Positions 21,501 through 32,034 of a DNA stretch of 64,000 bases are shown here, piece by piece; within the stretch, counting starts at the first letter, position 1, and each line of letters begins with the position of its first letter. This DNA is from Dactylonectria macrodidyma (Eukaryota; Ascomycota; Sordariomycetes; Hypocreales; Nectriaceae): assembly GCA_020744425.1 (NCBI GenBank), contig JAGMUV010000059.1:1-64000 (forward strand), written 5' to 3'. Made by a program: the position numbers and the translations under genes. Below the pieces are notes generated by a model, which was not told the origin of the DNA, searched no databases, and was given only the letters and a program-made list of their open reading frames with translations.

Positions 21501-23216
21501 GCGATATCTGCTCCAAATTATCGGCAATGCGCTGCTTGACGTATCTTCCAAACTTGCGAAGTTCGCCGAGAGACTCGAGTCTATTCCACATAAACATCTT
21601 CAAGTCCTCGAATTCCTTCTCTCTGGTTACGTCCAACTGTATGTGTGAGGTTGCCTCCAGAATGGGCGGCAGCGTATATGGCCGGGACGTGAGAAAGATA
21701 GATATCCTTAGCTCTTGCTGTGTCACCATCTTTAAAAAAGAGACAATATCCAGTAGCCCCACCGGCTGTACCTCGTCCATTCCGTCTAGGACAAGATACA
21801 AACGGTGCGTGCTTCGCTTAGAAAAGCATGGAAAGAGAAGCTCCGTGGCCAATCCGTGCCAATCCGACACGTCGAAAGTCGCGTCGAGATACGCGGCATT
21901 CACCTGCTGGCACACCGCCTCGTTCTGTTCAACCACCTGTTTGATGACGGTGACAATGGCGCTGTGAAACGACGACAAGCTCTTTTGTCGCTCACTAAAA
22001 TAAAAGTGTGCAACGCAAGTTAGACCCTCGGGTTCATTCGAGGCCATTTCCCATAGCTTGTCATATACACAGGCAGCGAGATGGCTCTTGCCCATGCCAG
22101 CCTCACCGTTGAGGGCCAGAATGGGACGAATCCCTTCGGATTCATCGTGCATCATCCACTCATTCCACTGTGGATCCGAGAATATCCAGGAGCACGTGTT
22201 TTCCACCAACGTCTCTTTGAGAACGTGATACTTGTGGATGTCGCCCTCAACTTCCGGCAGTCCATTTCTAATGCGTCTCGCCGATGGCGGCTCTCTGCGT
22301 TCGCTTATCGTCGAACTCCCGTGTTCCTTCTTGTGTTGCTTACTCTGCTCCTTAAACGCTTCGAGAAGCTTCTCCATGTCGCTGCGAATGTGTTCCGTAG
22401 CATTTTGTATGTCGCCCAGCAGCTCCCTTTGCCGGTGGAGAAGTTCGGTATGAGAGTCCTGGTTCTTCTTGAGCTCAATGTTCATCTTCTGGATCTCCTC
22501 GGTATTTCCCAGGATAGCGAACTCAGTAGCGCTCTGGAGACGGCTCAGCTTGGTGTTCATGTTTTCGCGGGCGCCCCCAAGCTCTCCGTCCTGGCCGAAC
22601 ATGAGGTTCTGAAACCATTTCTCTGCGTCATGTTAGCCTGATCCCTATGTTTATGTGGAATGATCTGCCTACTGAATCTACCAAGTTCAATGTACTTGTG
22701 TGCGAAGCCGCACATGATAAGGAATGCGGTGAAGACATCCATCAGGCAGTTATGATACGCCTTGTACTTTGGCATACGCGTCTCGAGGATAACGGTGCGC
22801 TGCAGAAACGAGTTCATATCCTCGAAGAAGACAACCACAATGTCGTAGTCAGCCGACACCTGGCGGCATGCTGAGAGCATATAGGTGACAGCGGTGCCGA
22901 TGGCGGCGGCGGGAGGGAACGAGGGTGTGGCAGCCCCGATCAGCTGCTGCGCGCCGGACTCGATGAAGTCTATGTTGGCGGCAAAGAGACTGCGCAGCTT
23001 GTCCACCTTCTTTTCATTGTGGCGGTACTTGTGGAAGTTCTTCATCTCGTTGACGCCGAAGCCGATCATCGCGTCAGCATTGTCGAACTTGCGCTCCAGC
23101 TGGATGCCAGTTATGCCATGGTAGGCTTCAAGCGCGTCGCACCAAAGGTCAGCGACATCGCGGTTGTCGTCTTTGATGCTATCGAGCACCTCTTTCTTCC
23201 CTGCCTCAGAAGTCAT
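18581..23216 (-). CDS. NLR-like STAND protein: Goodbye-type N-terminus, NACHT, helical repeats, C-terminal zinc finger
   Basis: Three exons (23216-22682, 22622-21498, 21441-18581) with introns of 59 and 56 bases join in phase to 1,506 residues. The first intron has donor GTAGAT and acceptor GCAG; the second has donor GTGCGT, branch TACTAAC and acceptor GTAG. The start is the ATG of MTSEAGKKE. Residues about 25-178 resemble the fungal STAND N-terminal Goodbye domain (helical, ending SACRQVSADYDIVVVFFEDM...FLQR). A coiled coil follows (about 195-290). The NACHT domain has Walker A GEAGMGKS (351-358) and Walker B LYLVLDGMDEV. The long exon 3 is helical and TPR-like, then acidic. The last about 100 residues hold a Cys/His cluster (CDGSC, YYCYTC, CSEC, CGKNHH) typical of a zinc-binding domain at fungal NLR C-termini. 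In the family these proteins act in non-self recognition or programmed cell death. No disruption is seen; its TE-rich setting is typical of expanding NLR repertoires. Confidence 0.88.
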
Positions 23217-23745
23217 GGTTATGCCGCGGGCCTCCAACTGCCACGATGTTGCAATGTTACAAGCACCACATGGTGATGTGGGAATCGCGAGTGTTTATCA
23301 AGGTGCGGGCCATGGAAAGCTGACAGCAAGTGGATGTCACAGGTCTTTTTTGGTGCGGGGTCGCCCGCCGACCCCGCAGATTACCGCAAGGCCCTTGACA
23401 TCGCCCCCCAAAGTACGGATGTCAACTCCGCGACACCGTTGGGACCGAAATACTGGATGTACGAGGGTGAAAGCTATGCCGTTCGATGGCGCCTATTCCG
23501 GTGATCAAGTGCACGTCTTTTCATATCGTGGAGTAGCTTGGTTCAGTTGCTATGGTGGGTTAAAATTTTCGCCCGCCTGCAGCGCCAGGTCACTTACACA
23601 TTGAAAAAACAAACATTTTGCAGCAAGTCAATAAACTCCTGATTTTCGATCTACAGTACCTATGCGTTAGCGCTCGTGTTTCGTCCCACCCGCGGCCTAG
23701 TCAGAGAGCTCGTCAAGAAAGAAGAGCCAGATTGGATCATATTAA
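23217..23745. other. Intergenic between NLR and MULE
   Basis: This holds the NLR promoter side. A 146-codon plus-strand frame (23164-23604) partly mirrors the NLR first exon and has no resemblance to known proteins, so it is not called. No TATA box is obvious near 23250. Confidence 0.4.
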
Positions 23746-26700
23746 GGGAATTGATATAGCGGCATGACATTTTTGATACAGCGGCATGACTCTTACAGCG
23801 GCATGACTTTTAGGAAATTTAATTGGACGGGACCCTCTTTTGTTAGCACATTTCATTCTGCCAACAGCTCAAATTTGTACCCAGAGCTTAGCTCTCCATA
23901 ATTCTTCCCTTAGCTACTGACGCGACGCGATCAAGCTCTCCATCAGATCCACTACGAGTCTCTCAACCCCCATTGAGAAGGTCCTTCATCATGCCTAATT
24001 CCGAATCTCTCTCAAGCTCACGACGAAGTCGGACTCGAAGCCCTAGCCCTAGCGATCAATTACGTCCTCGAAAACGACAGCGACAGAGCCGACAAGCCAG
24101 GTTCAGCCCCCCTCTACTTGCAAACAGGCCACGATCAGCAAGTAGTATAGCAACAAGTATCAGCCAGTACTACGGAATTGGCGACGAAGATGCACTCGGA
24201 AATCTCTTTGCATCTTATCCACAGACATTATCAACCTTTCCACGACCCCATGGATCACAGGGGCTCCATGAGCCAGCATGGGAGCTCCGTTTCGATCACG
24301 AGATACACCTCCTAAACGATTTCCCATCCGGACGAAGACGATCGCAGCGAATTAGGGCACCTATACCAGGCCCCGAAACCGAATCACTACCTCCCTACTC
24401 TCTACCACAGTCGGCCCAAAGGCTCCCGACTGCAACGAGTGCCAAGTTTGAGTCCGTCTTGAAGTTGGTACGCGAGGTTATCGGGGAAGACCTGACACTA
24501 ACCATTGATCTTGGCCGGTCGTACGAACGAGTACGCCAATGGCGAGAGAGATGGGGTTGGTCACCACTCAGTTCAGATGCCTACGAATCCCCTCCGCCGT
24601 ACTCTCCGCCACACAGGCCGCCTATCCAAACTCCCCAAGGATCATCAACCCCCGAGGCAATTACATCTTCTCCCATCCAGCAATCCTCGTCACCTACCCC
24701 AGACCCGATCCCGAATCCACCGATCCCAGGCGACCCAGCACCATCAGCTGAGGTTCTCTTCGACTGGGTGAATACCTTCGCGAAGGCTCATGGATTTGGT
24801 GTTGTTCGACGGAATGCCTACTCATATAAAGGTCGGAAGATCAGATATTCATTCCAATGCGATCGATTCGGAGAACCTGGGCCTACTAAAGGCGTAGGGA
24901 TCCGACAACGTAAATCCCGAAAGTGTGGTTGTAAGTGGATGGCTATTGCAGAGGCGTTAGAGGAGGGCAAGTGGCTTTTACGACAGCACTCGAAGCCCGA
25001 ACACGGCCAGCACAACCACGGCCGCAGTATCGGACCATCTGCCCATCCCTCCCACAGGAGGCTCACTACGCCCATCAGGGCTACAGTTGAATCGACAAGC
25101 CGCCGGGTTGGAATCCGGGCCCGCGATGTACGGGCCGTCGTCCAGGAGCAACATCCCGAGTCTGTCTTCACACAGAGAGACATGTACAACGCCAGATCTC
25201 TCGTCAACAGAGACAAGCTTAGTGGATACACGCCTACTGCAGCGCTAATTAAACTCTTCGACGAGATGGAGATCTCTTACCTCGTGAAATGGGCGAACGA
25301 TGATCCGAATCGCCTTCTTGGCCTTGTCTGGACCTTCCCCTACTGTCTTCGGATGTGGAAGCGGTTCCCCGAGGTCATCAGCTTCGACAATACATACAAC
25401 ACCAATCGCTTCAAGCTCCCATTATTCCAGGCTACAGGACAGACCTGCCTTGGTACCGTTTTTAACGCTGCTTTTGGTCTGATTGATAACGAGAGGCGAG
25501 AAGGGTTTCAGTTCCTCTCTGAGAGCATTCGACAACTCATAGAACAGCAAGCGATTCGGCAACCGGACGTCATCATTACCGACTTCGACAACTCAATGAA
25601 GGCTGCCCTAAACGATCAGTTCCCCAATGTACAACAGCAGCTCTGTATCCACCACATCAATTCGAACGTCCTGCTGAAATCGAAGCAGAAGTGGGTCAAG
25701 GGCAGTAGGAGCAGTAGCAGTCCCAATAGCAGCGATGGGGAGGACTCTACCGTACAGACACAGGCTGAGCTGCGCCCAAAGGACCAACAACTCGTCCTCG
25801 CGCCAACTGCCGAGGTCATTCCCCATAGCTATCGAGGGGTTCTTGTGATGTGGAAGCTCGTCTTGTTTGCCGAGACCGAGGAGGCTCACGAGAAGGCGTG
25901 GAAAGACCTCTGCAAGAAGTTCGATGACCAGCGAGCAATCTTGCGATATCTCCATGGAACGTATATGCCCATGAGGGCTCAGTGGGCACGCTGTTTCATC
26001 CGCAAATACCGCAACTTCGGCATCCGCGTCACCTCCGGCACAGAAGCAAGCAACAACAACATCAAGAGTTATCTCCTTAACGGTATGAGCCACCTCTATC
26101 GGCTTGTTGAGGCGATGCAGGATATGATGAGGGATCAAGAGCGAGATTTCACACATGCCTGCGCAGAGGATGAGGTGCTCACTGCCCGCGACTACCTCGG
26201 CTCGAGCTCGGAGTACCTGGGTGAACTGCGAATAGTGATTTCGTCGAAAGGTCTGGGACTGATTACAAAGCAGTATCGGCTAGCGAGGAAAGCGATGCCG
26301 ACAGGGAAGAATCCATTCCCTAGCCCTCTCGGGGATTGTAATGACGACTGTTCGGTTTCAATCGAGCTTGGCATCCCTTGCTACCATAAGGTGTACTCAA
26401 AGTTGGGTTCTGCCACGGCTTTCACTAAATGGGACGTTCATCCACGGTGGCGGCTGCGAGAGTCAACCTCCCGAGATCCATACCGACGCATCCTCGACCC
26501 CAAGATCGCTACATCTCTCCGTGGCAGGCCCAGGAACACCACGCAGGCTGTTCCAGCAAGGCTAGCCATCGGGGTAAGTAGTCAGCCTAGTACCCATTCA
26601 ACCAGCAAACCAGCCGGTCAGGCGTCAGGGCGCAGGCGAGGTCGACCACCAGGGAGCCGAAATAAGCCGACGCTTGCTAGGCTCGCACTAGAAGCGAGCC

Positions 26701-27219
26701 AACAGGTCAGCGGCCAGGCCAGTAGCCAGGCTACCAGCGATGCCAGTAGTGAGGTCGTTACTTCAAACCAGCGCGTAATACGTAGCCAATCGGCGATTCT
26801 TGGAGTTGGGAGAACTACAGGAGTACGTGCTAGCGGACGGAAGATACAACCCAGCATTCGGAGGCGAAGGAGTCAATGGGAGCTGCTCGAGAGCGACGAG
26901 GAGACTCTTCCTTCTATAGTAGTCAGAGAATAGAATACTAGATGGCTGGCCCCTCTGGCCTTTAATGAAACTGGTCTTGTTCCGTATTGAAAATAAGACC
27001 TTGTTTTGACGTCTGGGCAAAGCCTGTTCTAGGAAGGTAGCCCGACCTACTTGCTTATATGGTAAAGAGAGGTCTTGTTATCGGAGCTAGTCACACCGCC
27101 TTTGAGAGAATGTATCTGTGGGTCGCGGGGACCTTTAGCCAATTAAATTTCCTAAAAGTCATGCCGCTGTAAGAGTCATGCCGCTGTATCAAAAATGTCA
27201 TGCCGCTATATCAATTCCC
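23746..27219 (+). mobile_element. Autonomous MULE (Hop-like), about 3.5 kb
   Basis: The ends are inverted repeats of about 80 bases (gggaattgatatagcggca... and its mirror ending ...tgccgctatatcaattccc), each with three GGCATGA iterations. The single gene inside encodes a full MULE transposase. No target-site duplication is visible: the 8 bases left of 23746 (catattaa) do not match those right of 27219 (ctgacaaa). Either the ends recombined with another copy or the flanks have diverged. The related 719-bp derivative at 492-1210 shares the TIR architecture. Confidence 0.9.
23991..26933 (+). CDS. MULE transposase
   Basis: The 980-residue frame starts at an ATG inside the MULE. Residues about 245-345 form a FAR1/WRKY-GCM1-like zinc domain (FDWVNTFAKAHGFGVV, then CGCKW and HNHG). 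The MULE catalytic core has SFDNTY (D466), ITDFDNS (D531) with a downstream C..HH, and SGTEASNNN (E685). A degenerate SWIM-type zinc finger follows (CNDDCSVS...IPCYH, about 785-800), then an AT-hook-like RGRPPGSRNK. In this superfamily the protein binds TIRs and performs cut-and-paste transposition. Length, order and catalytic residues are complete and no stop interrupts the frame, so the copy may be active. The N-terminal 100 residues are Ser/Arg-rich and presumably disordered with nuclear-localisation-like basic runs. Confidence 0.94.
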   Translation: MPNSESLSSSRRSRTRSPSPSDQLRPRKRQRQSRQARFSPPLLANRPRSASSIATSISQYYGIGDEDALGNLFASYPQTLSTFPRPHGSQGLHEPAWELRFDHEIHLLNDFPSGRRRSQRIRAPIPGPETESLPPYSLPQSAQRLPTATSAKFESVLKLVREVIGEDLTLTIDLGRSYERVRQWRERWGWSPLSSDAYESPPPYSPPHRPPIQTPQGSSTPEAITSSPIQQSSSPTPDPIPNPPIPGDPAPSAEVLFDWVNTFAKAHGFGVVRRNAYSYKGRKIRYSFQCDRFGEPGPTKGVGIRQRKSRKCGCKWMAIAEALEEGKWLLRQHSKPEHGQHNHGRSIGPSAHPSHRRLTTPIRATVESTSRRVGIRARDVRAVVQEQHPESVFTQRDMYNARSLVNRDKLSGYTPTAALIKLFDEMEISYLVKWANDDPNRLLGLVWTFPYCLRMWKRFPEVISFDNTYNTNRFKLPLFQATGQTCLGTVFNAAFGLIDNERREGFQFLSESIRQLIEQQAIRQPDVIITDFDNSMKAALNDQFPNVQQQLCIHHINSNVLLKSKQKWVKGSRSSSSPNSSDGEDSTVQTQAELRPKDQQLVLAPTAEVIPHSYRGVLVMWKLVLFAETEEAHEKAWKDLCKKFDDQRAILRYLHGTYMPMRAQWARCFIRKYRNFGIRVTSGTEASNNNIKSYLLNGMSHLYRLVEAMQDMMRDQERDFTHACAEDEVLTARDYLGSSSEYLGELRIVISSKGLGLITKQYRLARKAMPTGKNPFPSPLGDCNDDCSVSIELGIPCYHKVYSKLGSATAFTKWDVHPRWRLRESTSRDPYRRILDPKIATSLRGRPRNTTQAVPARLAIGVSSQPSTHSTSKPAGQASGRRRGRPPGSRNKPTLARLALEASQQVSGQASSQATSDASSEVVTSNQRVIRSQSAILGVGRTTGVRASGRKIQPSIRRRRSQWELLESDEETLPSIVVRE

Positions 27220-27453
27220 CTGACAAATGGGCACTGTACTTGCGATTTCACTAAGTCCCACACGACACAAGCACAACCCAGCCGCACTTTTCTCAACTGA
27301 TTTGATCGAATTATTTGATCGAATTACACGCAACCCTTGTTATAGTAGTAGTAGGCGATTTAAGGACTTGCGGCTAGGCATGTATAGACCCTAATGCTAG
27401 GACAAGGAGAGAGATATTACATAGGACACGCAGCTCTACAATCCTATATCCAC

Positions 27454-28278
27454 TCAAGCAGCTAGCGCAGCAGCGTCAGCTCCAACAGTCGCTGGTAGAG
27501 TAGTAAGAGAATCATAACCAGCCGATGCAAAGTAAAACCACCCTAGACCATTTTGCTTCATAGTCTGGACATACTCATTAATCAGCGCCTGATTCGCCAC
27601 CCTACCATCTGCAGATGTACCAGTAAACCGGTTCAGGATTATAGCGCCCTGGGTCATATAGCCGCTAGGGATGTTATTGCTTAGCGTCGCCTGGTCCATA
27701 TACGGCGGCCCGTCGGGACAGTTGAGGCAGCTCTCGAAGGCGACTACCACATCGCAAATTGTGTAAAATTTGGCACCAGCCTTAGTGCCGAAGTTGCACA
27801 CCGTGGTGATGCCATTACCGAAGGCCCCACGCGCGAATGTAATAGCCTGATTAAGGTAGTCAAAATTGGCGGTACTACACTCGTCGAAGAAGATGCCATG
27901 CACGGCGATATTGGCCCCGGAGTAGGTAGACCACTTGCTCCATGTAGTGATTGTATCCTTAAGCTTACGGAGCGGCATCTTAGCGTAGCTGGTATAAACA
28001 TAGCCGATAGTTTTAACGTTGGAGTAGCTATTGAGCTTAGATGTGCCGGTGATATAGTTCGGGTCGTTATTACCAGGTTTGCCGGTAGAGCCAGGGCCGT
28101 TTGATGGGTTGACAATGGCCAGCCACGGGATCTTAGAATTAGACGAGATGGCGTTAAAGGCGGGCTGCCAAGTAGCAGCTCCGTTGGAGGGATATAAATA
28201 GAGCGGCAAGGTGATGCCAGTAGCGAGGGCAGACATCGCCTGGCCTAAGAGAAGACTCGCCGTGACTGAGAAGCGCAT
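27454..28278 (-). CDS. Secreted spherulin-4 family protein (GH135-like)
   Basis: A complete 274-residue frame starts with a signal peptide (MRFSVTASLLLGQAMSALATG; cleavage probably near residue 20). The mature part reads like the spherulin-4 fold: ITLPLYLYPS..GAATWQP near the start, WLAIVNPSNGPG, then KTIGYVYTSYAKMP, HGIFFDECST and CDVVVAFES. The acidic pair in FFDEC sits where the family's barrel active site lies. Aspergillus Sph3, a galactosaminogalactan hydrolase, founded GH135 from this group, so a secreted polysaccharide hydrolase is plausible, but substrate is inference. It is intronless, and the ATG is followed upstream by an AT-rich promoter. It lies about 230 bases from the MULE's right end. 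Confidence 0.88.
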   Translation of the reverse strand: MRFSVTASLLLGQAMSALATGITLPLYLYPSNGAATWQPAFNAISSNSKIPWLAIVNPSNGPGSTGKPGNNDPNYITGTSKLNSYSNVKTIGYVYTSYAKMPLRKLKDTITTWSKWSTYSGANIAVHGIFFDECSTANFDYLNQAITFARGAFGNGITTVCNFGTKAGAKFYTICDVVVAFESCLNCPDGPPYMDQATLSNNIPSGYMTQGAIILNRFTGTSADGRVANQALINEYVQTMKQNGLGWFYFASAGYDSLTTLPATVGADAAALAA

Positions 28279-29188
28279 ACTGAAATTATGTTGGTATTAT
28301 AGAGATGGAGATCCTTATTCCATGAGCTCATTGATGGTGAGGGAGCCTAGACGCTTATATATAAAATTCGAGTATAGCGATAGAGGATTAAAGCAGCCCA
28401 GTAGAAAACATACAGTAATTTATATAATTAACAGATTCTACCTAATACCTTACATCACAGTAACAAAATCTAGCAGTAAGTTTAGAGCTGCATTGTGATA
28501 CATGTCATGCATCTTCTTTATGCCTTAACTAACTATATTTAGAATAAATATAATTAGGCTTTTTAAATCGTTAAAGGTTAACGCACAAGACGAATTAATG
28601 CAGTGACGCACGTTATAATACAGTGACATGCATTATGATGCAGTGACATATGTCATAATACAGTGACATGCATCATAATACAGTCATACACATTATAATG
28701 CAGCAACATAGTAGAAATCACAGCAGTTAAATAATATAGCATTATTAATAAGTGAGGGAAAGCGAGTGAGACACGTCATTGCGAAAATACATCTCCCCAC
28801 TTTAAACTCTCTTCTTTTTATCATATCACGATGCTAATGCTAGTTAATGAAAGGAAAATATTTCTATCCCTAAATTCCAAGTAACAAGTAGTACGGGTGA
28901 TTTGCAATCCTTTACAAATTGAAACCGCGCCAACAAAGACAGGAGGGTAGGAGAGACTTGGATTACTAACCGCTAAATAGATTAAAGCTGTAGGTGAGAA
29001 AAGCGGAAAGTCTGGAGATATTGCCAGTGAATTTCACATGCGATTGAGTTTGTTTTGCCGCGTTGTGATTAAATTAAAGTTTGGCAGAAAGGTTAAGCGA
29101 CGTTGTCAAAAGTGGGTCATATCAATACGAGACAGTATGGTTGATAGGCCCAGCAGTGTTAAGATTTACAAGCTTTGTAAGTTTTCTA
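28279..29188. other. AT-rich interval with a tandem array, no gene
   Basis: The spherulin promoter side occupies the beginning. The rest is stop-dense. The only structure I see is the 20-bp tandem array listed separately. Confidence 0.5.
28601..28710. repeat. 20-bp tandem repeat, about 5.5 copies
   Basis: Successive 20-base units begin with cagtgaca or a close variant (at 28601, 28621, 28641, 28661, 28681, with a partial copy at 28701) and end in an AT-rich half such as cattatgatg or catcataata. Differences are mostly single transitions. Units contain the near-palindrome TGACATATGTCA or TGACATGCAT. No unique spacers separate the units. Confidence 0.9.
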
Positions 29189-29750
29189 GTAGGCAATTGC
29201 GACTTAGGTTTTCAGCACCACAACATGAATTTCCAGTCTTCTGTAGATTTATTGAATATATATTTGTATCTCTAATATGCCAACGCATTCATTTCGGCCA
29301 TTACGTCCATGTTGCTGTTGCAGGTCGTTGTCAAAGTCGAATCCTCGACGGCCATCATTCGCGGAGCACTGTGAGCGTTACACTTTCCGTTTCTGGACTA
29401 GTGGAGCGTTACACTTTCTTAATCAGGCTAGCGCATTTCAAGTTCCCCAATCTCAGTTCAGTTACGGAGTACTGCAGGGGAAGTCACGAACCACGGAAGC
29501 AACGATGAATGTCCGATTTGTGGATGATCAAGAGCAGGACCCCACTGTGCTACATCGGCGTCGTTTGCAAATGAGACGTACACAAAACTACAGGCTACGC
29601 CAACGAGCGAACCGAGATGGACGGGCCACGGATTATCAAGCTGGGTCACCATCTTCCCCGGTGGAGTCAACCACGGAGAATGGGCAGACGGGACCCAAGA
29701 ACAATTCATTGATCGACGCTGGGGGGTTTGGACAGACTATCCTATATTAA
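29189..29750 (+). pseudogene. Truncated copy of multi-copy family X (copy X1)
   Basis: From 29189 (gcaattgcgacttagg...) to about 29455 the sequence is nearly the same as 41547-41284 read on the minus strand, including two GCGTTACACTTTC-type motifs. It is the upstream region of a gene that also occurs at 46454-44544. Here the coding part opens at the ATG at 29505 (MNVRFVDDQEQDPT), with a basic bZIP-like segment (RRRLQMRRTQNYRLRQRAN) matching RLLQANRTRNYRNRQKAR of copy X3. The frame ends after about 80 codons at 29750, where homology to X3 is lost. This is a 3'-truncated copy. Family function is unknown. Confidence 0.65.
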
Positions 29751-30627
29751 CTGCCTCAAACTAGAAGCTGCATTTTTGGTAAAACTACTAAATATGAAAC
29801 CTAAGTATATAATAAGGTCTTTTCATTTATCTTACCTATATATTAATAAATTAGTTATGGTATATGAAGCTGCCCAACTGAATTGGCGATGGTTCGGACT
29901 GTGCAGAAAAGGAGGTCGGAACAGAGATCATATTGATCTGACACACTAAGCCTATTCTGGAAGGCGCTAAGCCTAATAGGGAATAGAATATAATGCATAT
30001 AAAACGCGCCTGTTTTAAATATTTAATGCATTTTATTTAATGGTGCAGTATTAAATCCATTTCTAGATGATGCGGAGCGGACATCAATGACGCGGCCACC
30101 TTCCGGTGCCCCACCAGAGTTTGCTGCTAAGCCGAACTTGGCCCACCCAAATCAATACGGCGAGCTCTAATGCAGACGAAGCAAACCTCGAGGGAACACG
30201 GAAGTTCCCAGAACCTTCAATTATGGTGGTGCCTGTTAACAGGTTGTCTATGCAAGTATGCAGATAGAGAGCTCCACACATAGTTACTTCAGCTCTGGTC
30301 CAAAGGTAAGCCCTGTAAGAGTCATAAACACGTCACTGTGGCTCCTTAGTTTAGAAAAATACTTCCTTGTAAAGTTAATTTTCCAGTTCATGGTGCTACT
30401 AGTCAGTAGGTTCTCAGGAGTTAAAAATTACCGAGGAGTGCCAGCCTATCCAGAATGCTCAGGTGCAGCTCAGAAGCCAAGCAAGGCATGCCGAGATTAG
30501 AGATTAAAATACTTTGAACACCCGTTAAGTTGCCAAGGCAAGGGACTTAACGGCTGAATATCCAGCCCGAAGGGTAAATACCCTATACCGGGTATTAAAC
30601 TCTTCTGGGGGAACCCCAGGGATGGAC
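29751..30627. other. No supported gene
   Basis: Short frames only, AT-rich at first and then of mixed composition. Nothing with resemblance to known families or with splice structure is visible. Confidence 0.45.
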
Positions 30628-30878
30628 ATCGAACGAACGGGAATCGAATCGATAGATTCATTCGATGCCAAGTCTTACGAATGTCGAATCGAATTTCTTG
30701 GCATTCGATTCGCATCGAATCGAATGTCACATGTCCTGTTCGATGTTCGAATGCATCGATTCGAATGCGGGGCATCCCATTCGACATTCGAACCGTACAG
30801 GTCATCAGATGATTCGACATCGAATCGATCGCCCCCACCCGTTCGATCGAAAATCGATCGATTCGGTCGAACAGAGAA
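30628..30878. repeat. TCGA-saturated low-complexity block
   Basis: In about 250 bases I count roughly two dozen TCGA tetramers, mostly as ATCGAATCGA, ATTCGA or ATCGATCGA, where about one is expected by chance. There is no strict period. Because TCGA is self-complementary, both strands look alike and both carry spurious open frames of 75-113 codons rich in Ser, Arg, Asp and Ile. I do not call these as genes. Confidence 0.85.
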
Positions 30879-31944
30879 ACGCGATGTGCGAATCATGACC
30901 AAGGGGTGGATTCAGCGCGATTCGCAGACGCGTTAAGAGGCCCCTGGCACTCTCCTCGACGCGACAAGTGCAACGCGATCAACGCTGACAACAATTCATC
31001 TTAATGCTAAGATGTGTTAGCAAGTACATAACATAACCCTAAAAGCCCATAGCATGCTAGGTACCCTGCAACTATAGCAATCATCCCTGTCACGACCCTG
31101 TCTAACCGCCCCCAGCCCGGAACAAATTAACGCGCCGGCGACCGCGAATTACCACCAGGTTTACCAGTTGGGAATGACTCCCATGGTCACAATCCCGACA
31201 AACAACCCACCAGCAGGTGCTTTACAGGAACGTAACGGACAACCCAATTTTAATCTTGTAATAAAACACTAAGTCGGTTTCTATTAGGAATATATATATG
31301 TCGCGTGGGGTGGTTGAAGTATGAGTTATTGTTGCTGTAAAATACAACCTCCCAAGTTAGGAGGTACCAAGGTCGTCATATAAAGTAGGTGGGGCTTACA
31401 GTAGTTTTTAACGCAGGAGTATAGGGTATGTTTGTCCCAGTAACAGGCCGCTATACAGAGAGGGGATCACCAAAAACACGCCGCTTTTTCTGCAGAATAA
31501 TAGGAAGGAAGCAAAAAGAAAAGAAAAGGAAAACAAAAAAAAACTGTCTCCGTATTTCTCTCTACTAAAAAGTTTTTACTGATGCCAGCTTTGGCATGAT
31601 CAGATGAATATGTCCGGCTCGAAGTTTTCACGCATTGGCGAGGATGGGATTCATGATCTTCCTGCTCCCCTCTTTAACTTTTTGGTTGTCTCGGGGACCT
31701 GCGCCTAAAGCCAGCTTTGCCTGTGAACCGATGTACCAGCGACTTCACAGGTGCATCCACTTAGAGCCTCAACTTCAAGTCCCCACCGTTCCGCCCCCTC
31801 ACGTGAACCGTTTACGAAAATCTCAAGAATCCATTCTGAGTTGACGCCAGATTGGAATGAGCACAAATGCAAAGCCGGTATGGGGACTCGGCTGAGGAAC
31901 GGGATGGCTTTTTTTCAAGGTTGGCCCGTAGTGATGCGTCTGTG
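30879..31944. other. No supported gene
   Basis: The interval is intergenic, with a purine-rich run near 31500-31545 and TATA-like tracts at 31291. No coding region or transposon end could be recognised up to the LINE 5' region. Confidence 0.45.
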
Positions 31945-32034
31945 CTCTCTTTACACTCTTTACACTCTTTACACTCTTTGCACTCTTCTAGGCGAAAGAA
32001 CGGGTTGGCGCTGCCGTGAGCGTGGCACCGGGAG

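Noticed and set aside
28601..28710. A CRISPR-like array of short repeats
   Set aside because: Units are contiguous 20-mers without spacers and the organism is a eukaryote; it is a plain tandem repeat.
30497..30936. Open frames of 75-113 codons on both strands over the TCGA-rich block
   Set aside because: They arise because TCGA words avoid stops and read similarly on both strands; the translations are low complexity and have no family match.
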